NCBI RefSeq assembly: GCF_000802965.1
Contig: NZ_JSAK01000008.1
Location: 349,220 to 413,219, forward strand
Source of the DNA: Pseudomonas fluorescens
GTDB lineage: Bacteria; Pseudomonadota; Gammaproteobacteria; Pseudomonadales; Pseudomonadaceae
DNA length: 64,000 bases
Reading direction: 5' to 3'
Numbering within the stretch: position 1 is the first letter of the stretch; every line of letters starts with the position of its first letter. Under the pieces are notes generated by a model, which had not been told where the DNA came from, did not search any database, and saw only the letters and a list, made by a program, of their open reading frames with translations. Made by a program: the position numbers and the translations under genes. Of this stretch, positions 1 to 8,257 are shown one piece after another.

Positions 1-680
1 TCGGCAATAAAGGCACCGACGTTGTCGACGCCGACTTCCAGGATCTTTTCTTCCAGTTGATTGGCCGCCCAGACACCGAACTCTTCCGGGGTCATTTCGC
101 CGCCTTCGGCGAACCAATAAGGCTGCGCAATGTGAACGATGCCCGGGATCGGCAAGTCGCCCTGTTCGTGCATGTACGTCATGCCGCCCAGGCTCGCGCC
201 GGCCACGGTGGAACCGTGATAGCCGTTCTTGCGGCTGATGATGACTTTCTTCTTCGGCTGGCCCTTGATCGCCCAGTAGTGACGAACCATACGCAGCATG
301 GTGTCGTTGCCTTCGGAGCCGGAACCGGTGAAGAACACGTGGTTCATGCCTTCCGGGGCGATGTCGGCGATGGCCTTGGCCAGTTCCAGTACCGGTGGGT
401 GAGCGGTCTGGAAGAACAGGTTGTAATACGGAAGTTCGCGCATTTGCTTGCTGGCGGCATCGGCCAGTTCATCGCGACCGTAACCGATGGCCACGCACCA
501 CAAGCCGGCCATGCCGTCGAGGATCTTGTTGCCTTCGCTGTCCCACAGGTAGACGCCCTTGGCGTTGGTGATGATCCGCGGGCCTTTCTCTTTCAGCTGC
601 TTGAAGTCGCTGAACGGCGCCAGGTGGTGATCATTGCTCAGGGTTTGCCATTCACGGGTTTGCGGGTTGTTGCTGGTCAT
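1..680 (-). CDS. spuC: Putrescine/polyamine--pyruvate aminotransferase SpuC (3' end beyond window)
   Basis: Class III, PLP-dependent aminotransferase that moves the terminal amino group of putrescine or related polyamines to pyruvate, in the cytoplasm. Only the first 226 codons are in the window, and the PLP-binding lysine lies beyond the left edge. The visible part has the family N-terminus (MTSNNPQTREW), the GLWCVAIGYGR block, the phosphate-binding TGSGSEGND segment near residue 125 and KNGYHGSTVAGASLGG. The ATG at 680-678 has an AGGAG-type site just upstream. It lies 60 bp downstream of spuB on the same strand, the order known from the Pseudomonas spuABC cluster, so co-transcription is likely. 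Substrate choice is inferred from family and context. Confidence 0.93.
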   Translation of the reverse strand, partial: MTSNNPQTREWQTLSNDHHLAPFSDFKQLKEKGPRIITNAKGVYLWDSEGNKILDGMAGLWCVAIGYGRDELADAASKQMRELPYYNLFFQTAHPPVLELAKAIADIAPEGMNHVFFTGSGSEGNDTMLRMVRHYWAIKGQPKKKVIISRKNGYHGSTVAGASLGGMTYMHEQGDLPIPGIVHIAQPYWFAEGGEMTPEEFGVWAANQLEEKILEVGVDNVGAFIA

Positions 681-740
681 ACGAATCTCCTAAAAAAATC
701 CAGGTGAAGGCGCCGCCGGATGACAACGGCGCCCGGCGCA

Positions 741-2099
741 TCAGACGGCAAAAAGCAGGAATTCCCGTTCCCACGAACTGATGACGCGCTTGAAGTTTTC
801 ATGCTCGGCCCGCTTGACCGCGACGTAGCCAGTGATGAAATTTTTGCCCAGGTACTTCTCGATGGTTGAGCTGTTTTCCATGCGCTCCAACGCATCTTCG
901 ATGGTCAGTGGCAGGCGCAGGTTGCGGCGTTCATAGCCACGACCCACCACCGGTGCGCTCGGGTTGAGGCCCTCGACCATGCCGATGTAGCCGCAGAGCA
1001 GGCTCGCGGCAATTGCCAGGTACGGGTTGGCATCGGCGCCCGGCAGGCGGTTTTCCACCCGGCGGTTTTGCGGCCCGGCATCCGGAACCCGCAGGCCCAC
1101 GGTGCGGTTTTCTTCGCCCCACTCCACGTTCACCGGTGCCGAGGTGTCCGGCAGGAAGCGGCGGAACGAGTTGACGTTGGGCGCGAACAGCGGCAACAGC
1201 TCGGGAATGAGTTTCTGCAAGCCACCGATGTGGTGCAGGAACAACTGGCTCATGGTCCCGTCTTCATTGGAGAAGATGTTCTTGCCGGTTTCGAGGTCGA
1301 TGATGCTCTGGTGCAAGTGCATGGCACTGCCCGGCTCGCCGGTCATGGGCTTGGCCATGAACGTGGCGGCCACGTTGTGCTTGAGCGCCGCCTCGCGCAT
1401 GGTGCGTTTGAACACCAGGATCTGGTCCGCCAAGGACAAGGCATCGCCGTGACGGAAGTTGATTTCCATCTGCGCCGTGCCGTCCTCGTGGATCAGCGTG
1501 TCGAGGTCCAGCTCCTGCAATTCGCACCAGTCGTAGACGTCTTCGAACAGTGGATCGAATTCGTTGGCCGCTTCGATGGAGAACGATTGGCGACCGATTT
1601 CCGGGCGTCCGGAACGGCCGATTGGCGGTTGCAGCGGATAGTCCGGGTCGTCGCTGCGCTTGGTCAGGTAGAACTCCATTTCCGGCGCCACGATCGGCTG
1701 CCAGCCCTTGTCGGAATAGAGCTTCAGGACCTTCTTGAGCACGTTGCGCGGCGACAGCTCGATCGGGTTGCCCTGCTTGTCGTAGGTGTCGTGGATGACG
1801 ATGGCGGTCGGCTCGATGGCCCATGGCACCAGGTACACCGCGCTCTGGTCGGGACGGCAGATCATGTCGATGTCGGCCGGATCGAGCAGCTCGTAATAGA
1901 TGTCGTCTTCGACGTAATCGCCGGTCACGGTCTGCAACAACACACTTTCTGGCAGGCGCATGCCCTTTTCGGCGATGAATTTGTTGGTCGGCGAAATCTT
2001 GCCCCGGGTAATCCCGGTCAAGTCGGCGATCATGCATTCGACTTCTGTGATCTTGCGGTCTTTCAACCAATCGGTGAGCTGGTCGAGGTTGTGACTCAT
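741..2099 (-). CDS. spuB: Glutamine-synthetase-family gamma-glutamylpolyamine synthetase SpuB
   Basis: 452-residue glutamine synthetase homologue. By family and position it ligates glutamate to a polyamine (gamma-glutamylation) using ATP, rather than making glutamine. The catalytic domain motifs are EMEFYL at about 140-145, GTAQMEINFRHGDAL, MAKPMTGEPGSAMHLHQS, NRTVGLRVP and RVENRLPGADANPYLA. The ATG at 2099 has AGAGG six bases upstream. It sits between the spuA relic (38 bp upstream) and spuC (60 bp downstream), all on the minus strand. True nitrogen-assimilation GlnA is usually about 468 residues with an adenylylation tyrosine loop, which I do not see here. Confidence 0.92.
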   Translation of the reverse strand: MSHNLDQLTDWLKDRKITEVECMIADLTGITRGKISPTNKFIAEKGMRLPESVLLQTVTGDYVEDDIYYELLDPADIDMICRPDQSAVYLVPWAIEPTAIVIHDTYDKQGNPIELSPRNVLKKVLKLYSDKGWQPIVAPEMEFYLTKRSDDPDYPLQPPIGRSGRPEIGRQSFSIEAANEFDPLFEDVYDWCELQELDLDTLIHEDGTAQMEINFRHGDALSLADQILVFKRTMREAALKHNVAATFMAKPMTGEPGSAMHLHQSIIDLETGKNIFSNEDGTMSQLFLHHIGGLQKLIPELLPLFAPNVNSFRRFLPDTSAPVNVEWGEENRTVGLRVPDAGPQNRRVENRLPGADANPYLAIAASLLCGYIGMVEGLNPSAPVVGRGYERRNLRLPLTIEDALERMENSSTIEKYLGKNFITGYVAVKRAEHENFKRVISSWEREFLLFAV

Positions 2100-2137
2100 A
2101 AATGCCTCTAGGCTTTGAGTTTCCTGGCTCTCGTGAG

Positions 2138-2500
2138 TCAGGCGATGTTTGACGCATCGGCGTCGCGTTGAAATGCGTGCATGCGACAGGCTATCGTGTT
2201 TTTTCCAAACCGCGCGCCAAACGCCGGGCGTGCAGAATCGCGAGCGGAGTACTGAGCGATAGCCAAGCCGCTATAGTGAATCGGTTCTATATTGAATGGA
2301 GTAACCCTAAAGGGGGTGCTCTCGCAACCGTCCAGAATATCGGACGGGGACGGTCGATCCATCACGGACGGGAGGATGACCGACGAGCCCGAAGCCATTG
2401 AGGCCACGGCGCGAACAGAATTGTCGCCACTGATGTGATAAGCATTCAGACCGTTCTGCATAGAGCAGTCGGTGACGCCGCTTAACGGCAGGCGAGACAT
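2138..2500 (-). pseudogene. Decayed N-terminal remnant of gamma-glutamyl-GABA hydrolase (spuA/puuD relic)
   Basis: A 120-codon open frame begins MSRLPLSGVTDCSMQNGLN. It can be aligned by eye along about 95 residues with class I amidotransferases of the PuuD/SpuA type: start, YHISGD, RAV, ILPS, and TPFNIEPIHY in place of GSPSNxxPxxYG. Everything beyond is missing, including the nucleophile segment (CRG) and the His/Glu pair, so it cannot be an active hydrolase. It occupies the spuA position, immediately upstream of spuB on the same strand, and keeps a start codon and a GGGGTG ribosome site. The tail after about codon 95 matches nothing I recognise. It could still be translated as a small protein, but a truncated relic is the simpler reading. 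Confidence 0.72.
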
Positions 2501-2778
2501 GAAGCACCCCGGTATTATTGCTGTTATGGGTTTGATTCGAGCTTAGCCTTGTTCATTTTTTTACACAACACCCCCGTAAAAAATACAACACGGCCCGCTC
2601 AAGACTGCGGACGTCATAGTGCCAAGGGGCATAAAAACGCCCCAAAGTGCCTCAAAAAAGCCACGCGAGCGCTTTTTTAGGGCAAAAAAGGCCTTGCTTG
2701 ACTTCGGCATGCCGTTCGGGTTGACTGGAATCCGAAGAGATCAATGATTGATATTTTTAACAACAAAGGTGTTGCATC
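2501..2778. promoter_or_regulatory. Divergent control region between the spu operon and spuI
   Basis: 278 bp without a gene, AT-rich for this genome, separating two divergently read polyamine loci. It holds two inverted repeats: GGGGC/GCCCC (2626-2630/2639-2643) and AAAAAAGC/GCTTTTTT (2654-2661/2671-2678, 9-nt spacer). Another AT-rich segment at 2550-2590 faces the spu side. A TTGACT hexamer at 2721-2726 could serve spuI, but no good -10 box lies 17 bp away, so I do not call an exact promoter. Control by a polyamine-responsive repressor is plausible, and a TetR gene lies just past spuI. Confidence 0.45.
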
Positions 2779-4155
2779 ATGTCGGTACCCCCGCGTGCCG
2801 TTCAGCTTAACGAAGCGAACGCGTTCCTTAAGGAACATCCTGAGGTTCTGTACGTTGACCTTCTGATTGCGGATATGAATGGTGTGGTGCGCGGCAAGCG
2901 CATCGAACGCACCAGCCTCCACAAGGTTTACGAGAAAGGCATCAACCTGCCGGCCTCTCTATTTGCTCTGGATATCAATGGTTCTACGGTGGAAAGCACC
3001 GGCCTGGGCCTGGACATCGGTGATGCTGACCGAATCTGCTATCCAATCCCCGACACCCTGTGCAACGAGCCATGGCAGAAGCGCCCGACCGCGCAACTGT
3101 TGATGACCATGCACGAACTGGAAGGCCAGCCATTCTTTGCCGACCCGCGGGAAGTGTTGGCTAATGTCGTGCGCAAGTTCGACGAGATGGGCCTGACCAT
3201 CTGCGCCGCGTTCGAACTGGAGTTCTACCTGATCGACCAGGAGAACGTGAACGGTCGCCCGCAACCCCCCCGCTCGCCAGTGTCCGGCAAACGTCCGCAC
3301 TCGACACAGGTCTACCTGATCGACGACCTCGACGAATACGTCGACTGCCTCCAGGACATTCTGGAAGGCGCGAAAGAGCAAGGCATTCCGGCCGACGCCA
3401 TCGTCAAGGAAAGTGCCCCGGCGCAGTTCGAAGTGAACCTGCACCACGTGGCCGACCCGATCAAGGCTTGCGACTACGCCGTGCTGCTCAAGCGCCTGAT
3501 CAAGAACATCGCCTACGACCATGAAATGGACACCACCTTCATGGCCAAGCCTTACCCAGGCCAGGCGGGTAACGGTTTGCACGTCCACATCTCGATTCTC
3601 GACAAAGATGGCAAGAATATTTTTGCCAGTGAGGATCCCGAGCAGAACGCCGCGCTGCGTCACGCGATCGGCGGTGTGCTCGAGACCCTACCAGCGCAGA
3701 TGGCTTTCCTCTGCCCGAACGTCAACTCCTACCGTCGTTTCGGCGCACAGTTCTACGTGCCGAACTCGCCGAGCTGGGGCCTGGACAACCGCACCGTGGC
3801 CCTGCGCGTACCGACTGGCTCCGCCGACGCGGTACGTCTGGAACACCGCGTTGCCGGCGCCGATGCCAACCCGTACCTGCTGATGGCTTCGGTCCTGGCG
3901 GGCGTGCACCACGGCCTGGTCAACAAGATCGAGCCTGGCGCTCCGGTCGAAGGCAACAGCTACGAGCAGAACGAGCAAAGCCTGCCGAACAACCTGCGCG
4001 ATGCACTGCGTGAGCTGGACGACAGCGAAGTCATGGCCAAGTACATCGATCCGAAGTACATCGATATCTTCGTCGCGTGCAAAGAGAGCGAGCTGGAGGA
4101 GTTCGAACACTCCATCTCCGACCTTGAGTACAACTGGTATCTGCATACCGTTTAA
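2779..4155 (+). CDS. spuI: Glutamine-synthetase-family protein (gamma-glutamylpolyamine synthetase, SpuI-like)
   Basis: 458-residue glutamine synthetase homologue and diverged paralogue of spuB. It should gamma-glutamylate putrescine or another amine with ATP in the cytoplasm. Visible motifs are LIADMNGVVRGKRI (N-terminal beta-grasp, about 29-42), FELEFYL near 150, the catalytic AQFEVNLHH segment, MAKPYPGQAGNGLHVHIS, NRTVALRVPTG and HRVAGADANPYLL. The ATG at 2779 follows an AAAGGTG site. It is divergent from spuB, as spuI is in P. aeruginosa as I recall it, so the name rests on synteny. A terminator directly follows the stop. Confidence 0.9.
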   Translation: MSVPPRAVQLNEANAFLKEHPEVLYVDLLIADMNGVVRGKRIERTSLHKVYEKGINLPASLFALDINGSTVESTGLGLDIGDADRICYPIPDTLCNEPWQKRPTAQLLMTMHELEGQPFFADPREVLANVVRKFDEMGLTICAAFELEFYLIDQENVNGRPQPPRSPVSGKRPHSTQVYLIDDLDEYVDCLQDILEGAKEQGIPADAIVKESAPAQFEVNLHHVADPIKACDYAVLLKRLIKNIAYDHEMDTTFMAKPYPGQAGNGLHVHISILDKDGKNIFASEDPEQNAALRHAIGGVLETLPAQMAFLCPNVNSYRRFGAQFYVPNSPSWGLDNRTVALRVPTGSADAVRLEHRVAGADANPYLLMASVLAGVHHGLVNKIEPGAPVEGNSYEQNEQSLPNNLRDALRELDDSEVMAKYIDPKYIDIFVACKESELEEFEHSISDLEYNWYLHTV

Positions 4156-4172
4156 GCGGCTGCAGTAAAAAG

Positions 4173-4208
4173 AACGCCGTTGGCTGTTAAGGCCCACGGC
4201 GTTTTTTT
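4173..4208 (+). terminator. Rho-independent terminator of spuI
   Basis: AACGCCGT (4173-4180) pairs with ACGGCGTT (4196-4203) and is followed by an unbroken T run. It lies 17 bp after the spuI stop codon. Confidence 0.9.
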
Positions 4209-4225
4209 ATGGCCGCCTTCGGCGG

Positions 4226-4315
4226 ATCGCTGGCAAGCCAGCTCCCACAGTGTCTTGTGGTGCAGGCGGATCTCGCTTCCACAGCAGATCCTGTGGGAGC
4301 TGGCTTGCCAGCGAT
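4226..4315. repeat. REP doublet, family A (inverted pair)
   Basis: ATCGCTGGCAAGCCAGCTCC at 4226-4245 is repeated in inverted orientation at 4296-4315, with about 50 bp between. It lies between the spuI terminator and the TetR gene. The same family recurs at 10112, 16307, 22467 and 51211. Confidence 0.9.
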
Positions 4316-4379
4316 GGCGTCCTGGCAGACAACACAGATGCCTGCTCGTACAATGCCCCCTGCCCCGCAGGAGACTCCA

Positions 4380-5018
4380 ATGACGCGCACCGCCACCCTT
4401 CGCAAACCCCGCGCACGCAGCCAGGCGCGGATCGATTCGATCCTCGATGCCGCCCGCACGCTGTTGGCCGCCGAGGGTGTGGCCAGTCTGTCGATCTACA
4501 GCGTCGCCGAGCGCGCGGAGATTCCGCCCTCCTCCGTCTACCACTTTTTCGCCAGCGTCCCGGCCCTGCTCGAAGCCTTGACCGCCGACGTCCACGCCGC
4601 ATTCCGCGCCTGCCTGCAAGCGCCCATCGACCATCACGCCCTAAACGGCTGGCGTGATCTGTCGCGACTGGTGGAACAGCGCATGCTGGCGATCTACAGC
4701 GAAGACGCCGCCGCCCGCCAATTGATCCTCGCCCAGCACGGCCTGACCGAAGTCACCCAGGCCGACCGCCAGCACGACATCGAACTGGGCGACCTGATGC
4801 ACAAGCTGTTCGATCATCACTTCGAACTGCCGAAGTTGCCGGGTGATGTCGATGTATTTGCATTGGCGATGGAACTGGGTGATCGCGTTTATGCGCGCTC
4901 GGTGCAGCAGCACGGGCAGATTACGCCGCGCATGGCTGAGGAAGGGATGCGGGTGTTTGATGCTTACCTCGGCTTGTACTTACCGCCCTATCTGCACAAG
5001 CGCGCTGAACCTGCCTGA
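4380..5018 (+). CDS. TetR/AcrR-family transcriptional regulator
   Basis: 212-residue regulator. Residues 10-65 form a TetR helix-turn-helix: ARIDSILDAARTLLAAEG, SIYSVAERAEI, then SSVYHFFAS as recognition helix. The rest is a mainly helical ligand domain ending DAYLGLYLPPYLHKRAEPA. I chose the ATG at 4380 because a GCAGGAG site sits seven bases upstream and the HTH begins at the usual distance; the frame stays open upstream through the REP element, which is not credible coding sequence. It is the only regulator beside the spu genes, so a role in amine metabolism is possible but unproven. Its ligand is unknown. Confidence 0.87.
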   Translation: MTRTATLRKPRARSQARIDSILDAARTLLAAEGVASLSIYSVAERAEIPPSSVYHFFASVPALLEALTADVHAAFRACLQAPIDHHALNGWRDLSRLVEQRMLAIYSEDAAARQLILAQHGLTEVTQADRQHDIELGDLMHKLFDHHFELPKLPGDVDVFALAMELGDRVYARSVQQHGQITPRMAEEGMRVFDAYLGLYLPPYLHKRAEPA

Positions 5019-5040
5019 TTTTTATCCGCCTCACCGGCCC

Positions 5041-5134
5041 CATCGCGAGCAGGCTCACTCCCACATTGGATTGGTGTTGAACACAAATTGTGTGGCCAAC
5101 CCAAAACCCTGTGGGAGTGAGCCTGCTCGCGATG
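5041..5134. repeat. REP doublet, family B (inverted pair)
   Basis: CATCGCGAGCAGGCTCACTC at 5041-5060 and its inverse ending GCTCGCGATG at 5134 flank about 50 bp. It sits between two convergent genes, the TetR regulator and ssuF. The other family B loci are at 35172 and 40945. Confidence 0.88.
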
Positions 5135-5167
5135 GTCGCGCCGCGGTCTCACTGTCTTTCCACGTCC

Positions 5168-5383
5168 TTACAACTTGGCGATCGACACCTCGGTGGATTT
5201 CACGAACGCGATCACTTCGCTGCCAACCGCCAGTTCCAGCTCTTTCACCGAACGGGTGGTGATGACCGAAGTGACGATGCCGGAAGCGGTCTGCACGTCG
5301 ATTTCCGACAGCACGTCGCCGAGGACGATTTCCTTGATGGAGCCTTTGAACTGGTTGCGTACGTTGATGGCTTTGATAGTCAT
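5168..5383 (-). CDS. ssuF: Molybdopterin/TOBE-domain protein SsuF
   Basis: 71-residue single-domain molbindin (TOBE/Mop) that begins MTIKAINVRNQFKGSIKEIV and has the typical VTSVITTRSVKEL and VIAFVKSTEVSIAKL strands. Such proteins bind oxyanions such as molybdate. In pseudomonads this gene is the last of ssuEADCBF and is needed for growth on some organosulfur sources, though its exact role is unsettled. The ATG at 5383 is set by CCCAGGAG eight bases upstream; the frame also extends upstream into an iterated repeat that is unlikely to be coding. It is 106 bp downstream of ssuB. Confidence 0.9.
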   Translation of the reverse strand: MTIKAINVRNQFKGSIKEIVLGDVLSEIDVQTASGIVTSVITTRSVKELELAVGSEVIAFVKSTEVSIAKL

Positions 5384-5403
5384 AGTTATTTCTCCTGGGG
5401 TCG

Positions 5404-5490
5404 AAATGAGCTGTAAGCGGCAAGCTACTAGCCGCAAGTAAAAGAGCTACTTCTACTTGCAGCTTGCGGCTCGAAGCCCGCAGCTGCTTC
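5404..5490. repeat. Iterated AGCTTGC/GCCGCAAG palindromic repeat between ssuB and ssuF
   Basis: Short words AGCGGCAAGCTA, AGCCGCAAGTA, TACTTGCAGCTTGCGGCT and CGCAGCT alternate in both orientations, so AGCCGCAAGTA can pair with TACTTGCAGCTTGCGGCT to form a long imperfect hairpin. It separates ssuF from the rest of its operon and could lower read-through into ssuF or stabilise the upstream mRNA. It differs from the four REP families elsewhere in the window. Confidence 0.7.
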
Positions 5491-6296
5491 TATTGCGCCC
5501 ACCGCAACTGCGTAGGCAAGGGTGAAACAGGTTCCGGCTCCGGCGGTTGACCCGGGAGCGACAGCACGCGGTTGAGGACTTCGGTTTCCAGCGCCGCCAG
5601 CCGATGGGAACCGCGGACCCGAGGGCGCGGCAGTTCCACGTACAGGTCGAGGCCGACTTCGCCGTCTTCGATCAGGATCACCCGATCGGCAATCGCCACC
5701 GCTTCACTGACGTCGTGGGTCACCAGCAACACGGTGAAGCCGTGCTTCTGCCAGAGCCGTTCGATCAGTTGCTGCATCTCGATTCGCGTCAACGCATCCA
5801 GCGCGCCCAGCGGTTCGTCGAGCAACAGCAAGCGCGGCTGATGGATCAGCGCACGGGCCAGCGCCACACGCTGCTTTTGTCCACCGGACAATGCCGCCGG
5901 CCATTCATTGGCGCGATCCGCCAGACCGACCGCTTCCAACGCTTCCAGCGCCTGTGGCCGCCAGTTGCCCGAGAGGCCGAGGCCAACGTTGTCGATGATC
6001 TTTTTCCACGGCAGCAAACGCGCTTCCTGGAACATCAGGCGAGTGTCTTCACGCGCCTCGCTCAGCGGTGCGGAACCAGCGAGCAATTCACCGCCGGTGG
6101 GCTGATCGAGACCAGCGAGCAAGCGCAGCAAGGTGCTTTTGCCGCAACCGCTACGACCGACTACCGCAACGAACTGGCCCGCCGGAATGTGCAGATCGAT
6201 CTCGCGCAGCACCTGCCGCGAGCCAAAGGTTTTTTGCAGATTGCGCACTGCCAGCGGGATCCCGCGCAGCAAGCGTGGAGGTTGTTGAGCCGTCAT
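5490..6296 (-). CDS. ssuB: Aliphatic sulfonate ABC transporter, ATP-binding protein SsuB
   Basis: 268-residue ABC ATPase that powers sulfonate import with SsuA and SsuC at the inner membrane. Walker [10 protein letters not shown], the Q-loop segment [14 protein letters not shown], signature [15 protein letters not shown] and Walker [13 protein letters not shown] are all present. I place the start at the ATG at 6296 ([12 protein letters not shown]) because it overlaps the ssuC stop as ATGA, the usual coupling signal; a further ATG 16 codons upstream lies inside ssuC. Its C-terminal tail is proline-rich. Confidence 0.95.
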   Translation of the reverse strand: MTAQQPPRLLRGIPLAVRNLQKTFGSRQVLREIDLHIPAGQFVAVVGRSGCGKSTLLRLLAGLDQPTGGELLAGSAPLSEAREDTRLMFQEARLLPWKKIIDNVGLGLSGNWRPQALEALEAVGLADRANEWPAALSGGQKQRVALARALIHQPRLLLLDEPLGALDALTRIEMQQLIERLWQKHGFTVLLVTHDVSEAVAIADRVILIEDGEVGLDLYVELPRPRVRGSHRLAALETEVLNRVLSLPGQPPEPEPVSPLPTQLRWAQ

Positions 6297-7075
6297 GCGG
6301 CACCCCCTTTGACGACCTGATAGGCCGGATGCCAGCGCAGCCACACGCGTTCAAGTCCACGGGCTGCGAGGTCGGCGAGTTTGCCGAGCACCGCGTACAT
6401 CAGAATCGCCAGCACCACCACGTCGGTCTGCAAGAATTCGCGGGCATTCATTGCCAGATAGCCAATGCCGGAGCTGGCGGAAATGGTTTCCGCGACGATC
6501 AGCGTCAACCACATGAAGCCCAGGGCGAAGCGCACACCGACCAGGATCGAAGGCAATGCACCCGGCAGGATCACCTGACGGAACAGGCTGAAACCGGACA
6601 AGCCATAGCTGCGCGACATCTCCACCAACGCCGGATCGACGTTGCGGATGCCGTGGTAAGTGTTGAGGTAAATCGGGAACAACGTGCCCAACGCCACCAG
6701 GAAAATCTTCGCCGACTCATCGATGCCGAACCACAGGATCACCAGCGGAATCAACGCCAGGTGCGGCACGTTACGGATCATTTGCACCGAACTGTCGAGC
6801 AGGCGTTCGCCCCATTTCGACAGGCCAGTGATGAAGCCCAATACCAGCCCGATGCTGCCACCGATGGTGAAACCCAGCGCGGCACGCCAGCCACTGATCG
6901 CCAGGTGCGTCCAGATTTCGCCGCTACGTACCAGACTCACACCGGCCTCGATCACCGCGATCGGTGCCGGCAGAATCCGCGTCGACAACCAGCCCGCCGA
7001 CACCGACAACTGCCACACCGCCAGCAGCAACACCGGCAACGCCCAGGGCGCGAGGTTGTGAATGATTTTCTTCAT
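6293..7075 (-). CDS. ssuC: Aliphatic sulfonate ABC transporter, permease SsuC
   Basis: 260-residue inner-membrane permease of the NitT/TauT type with about six hydrophobic spans. The EAA loop reads [26 protein letters not shown] in two adjoining parts, which contacts the SsuB ATPase. It carries substrates captured by periplasmic SsuA into the cytoplasm. The start is eight bases after the ssuD stop, and its stop overlaps ssuB by four bases, so the three are translated as a unit. Confidence 0.95.
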   Translation of the reverse strand: MKKIIHNLAPWALPVLLLAVWQLSVSAGWLSTRILPAPIAVIEAGVSLVRSGEIWTHLAISGWRAALGFTIGGSIGLVLGFITGLSKWGERLLDSSVQMIRNVPHLALIPLVILWFGIDESAKIFLVALGTLFPIYLNTYHGIRNVDPALVEMSRSYGLSGFSLFRQVILPGALPSILVGVRFALGFMWLTLIVAETISASSGIGYLAMNAREFLQTDVVVLAILMYAVLGKLADLAARGLERVWLRWHPAYQVVKGGAA

Positions 7076-7083
7076 GGCGCGCC

Positions 7084-8232
7084 TCAGCTCTGCGACGCGG
7101 CTTTAGGGAGGATGTCGTTGGCCACCATCTCGCCGAACGGACTGACGTAACCGGCGCTTTTCGGCAACTCGGGACGTTCGATATCGAGGTGCGGGAACAG
7201 CAACTCGGCAACGCGATACGACTCTTCCAGGTGTGGATAACCGGAGAAGATGAACGTGTCGATGCCCAGGTCCGCATACTCCTTTACGCGGGCCGCGACG
7301 GTCGGTCCATCGCCCACCAACGCCGTACCGGCACCGCCGCGCACCAGGCCGACCCCGGCCCATAGGTTAGGGCTGACTTCCAAGTTGTCGCGACTGCCGC
7401 CGTGCAGCGCAGCCATGCGTTGCTGGCCGACGGAATCGAAGCGCGCCAGTGAAGCCTGGGCGCGAGCGATGGTGTCGTCGTCCAGGTGCGAGATCAGTCG
7501 ATCCGCCGCTTGCCAGGCCTCGGCGTTGGTTTCACGAACGATCACATGCAGACGAATGCCGAAGCGCACGGTGCGACCGAGCTTCGCGGCTTTGGCGCGC
7601 ACTTGTTCAATCTTCTCGGCAACAGCCGCCGGAGGCTCACCCCAGGTCAGGACCATTTCCACTTGCTCTGCTGCCAGGTCCTGCGCCGCTTCCGACGAGC
7701 CGCCGAAGTACAGCGGTGGACGCGGTTGCTGGATCGGCGGATAGAGCAACTTGGCGCCCTTCACGCTGATGTGCTGGCCGTCGTAATCCACGGTTTCGCC
7801 TTCCAGCACGCGACGCCAGATGCGGGTGAACTCCACCGAAGCCTGATAGCGCTCTTCGTGACTGAGGAACAGGCCATCGCCTGCCAACTCTTCCGGATCA
7901 CCACCAGTCACCAGGTTGAACAGCGCGCGGCCGCCGGACAAACGATCCAGGGTCGCCGCCTGACGCGCCGCCACCGTCGGGGAAATGATCCCGGGGCGCA
8001 GGGCGACAAGGAACTTCAAACGCTGGGTCACCGGGATCAGCGACGCCGCCACCAGCCACGAGTCTTCGCAGGAACGACCGGTAGGAATCAGCACCCCGCC
8101 GAAGCCGAGGCGATCCGCCGCTTGCGCGACTTGTTGCAGGTAACCGTGGTCGACGGCGCGAGCGCCTTCGGCGGTGCCAAGGTAATGGCCGTCGCCGTGG
8201 GTAGGCAGGAACCAGAAGATATTGAGGCTCAT
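7084..8232 (-). CDS. ssuD: FMNH2-dependent alkanesulfonate monooxygenase SsuD
   Basis: 382-residue flavin-dependent monooxygenase of the bacterial luciferase-like superfamily. It uses FMNH2 from SsuE and O2 to cleave the C-S bond of alkanesulfonates, releasing sulfite and an aldehyde. It begins [19 protein letters not shown] and contains [40 protein letters not shown] and [10 protein letters not shown], all characteristic of SsuD, and the length is normal. It lies 25 bp after ssuA and 8 bp before ssuC. Confidence 0.96.
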   Translation of the reverse strand: MSLNIFWFLPTHGDGHYLGTAEGARAVDHGYLQQVAQAADRLGFGGVLIPTGRSCEDSWLVAASLIPVTQRLKFLVALRPGIISPTVAARQAATLDRLSGGRALFNLVTGGDPEELAGDGLFLSHEERYQASVEFTRIWRRVLEGETVDYDGQHISVKGAKLLYPPIQQPRPPLYFGGSSEAAQDLAAEQVEMVLTWGEPPAAVAEKIEQVRAKAAKLGRTVRFGIRLHVIVRETNAEAWQAADRLISHLDDDTIARAQASLARFDSVGQQRMAALHGGSRDNLEVSPNLWAGVGLVRGGAGTALVGDGPTVAARVKEYADLGIDTFIFSGYPHLEESYRVAELLFPHLDIERPELPKSAGYVSPFGEMVANDILPKAASQS

Positions 8233-8257
8233 GGAGTGGTCTCCTTGGGGATTCTAA

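Noticed and set aside
1068..2111. 347-codon open frame on the plus strand
   Set aside because: Antisense of spuB, which has complete glutamine synthetase motifs on the other strand.
2560..2640. Sigma54 promoter (TTGGCAC word near 2620 on the minus strand)
   Set aside because: The downstream GC element is not at the required 10-bp spacing, so it does not form a -24/-12 pair.
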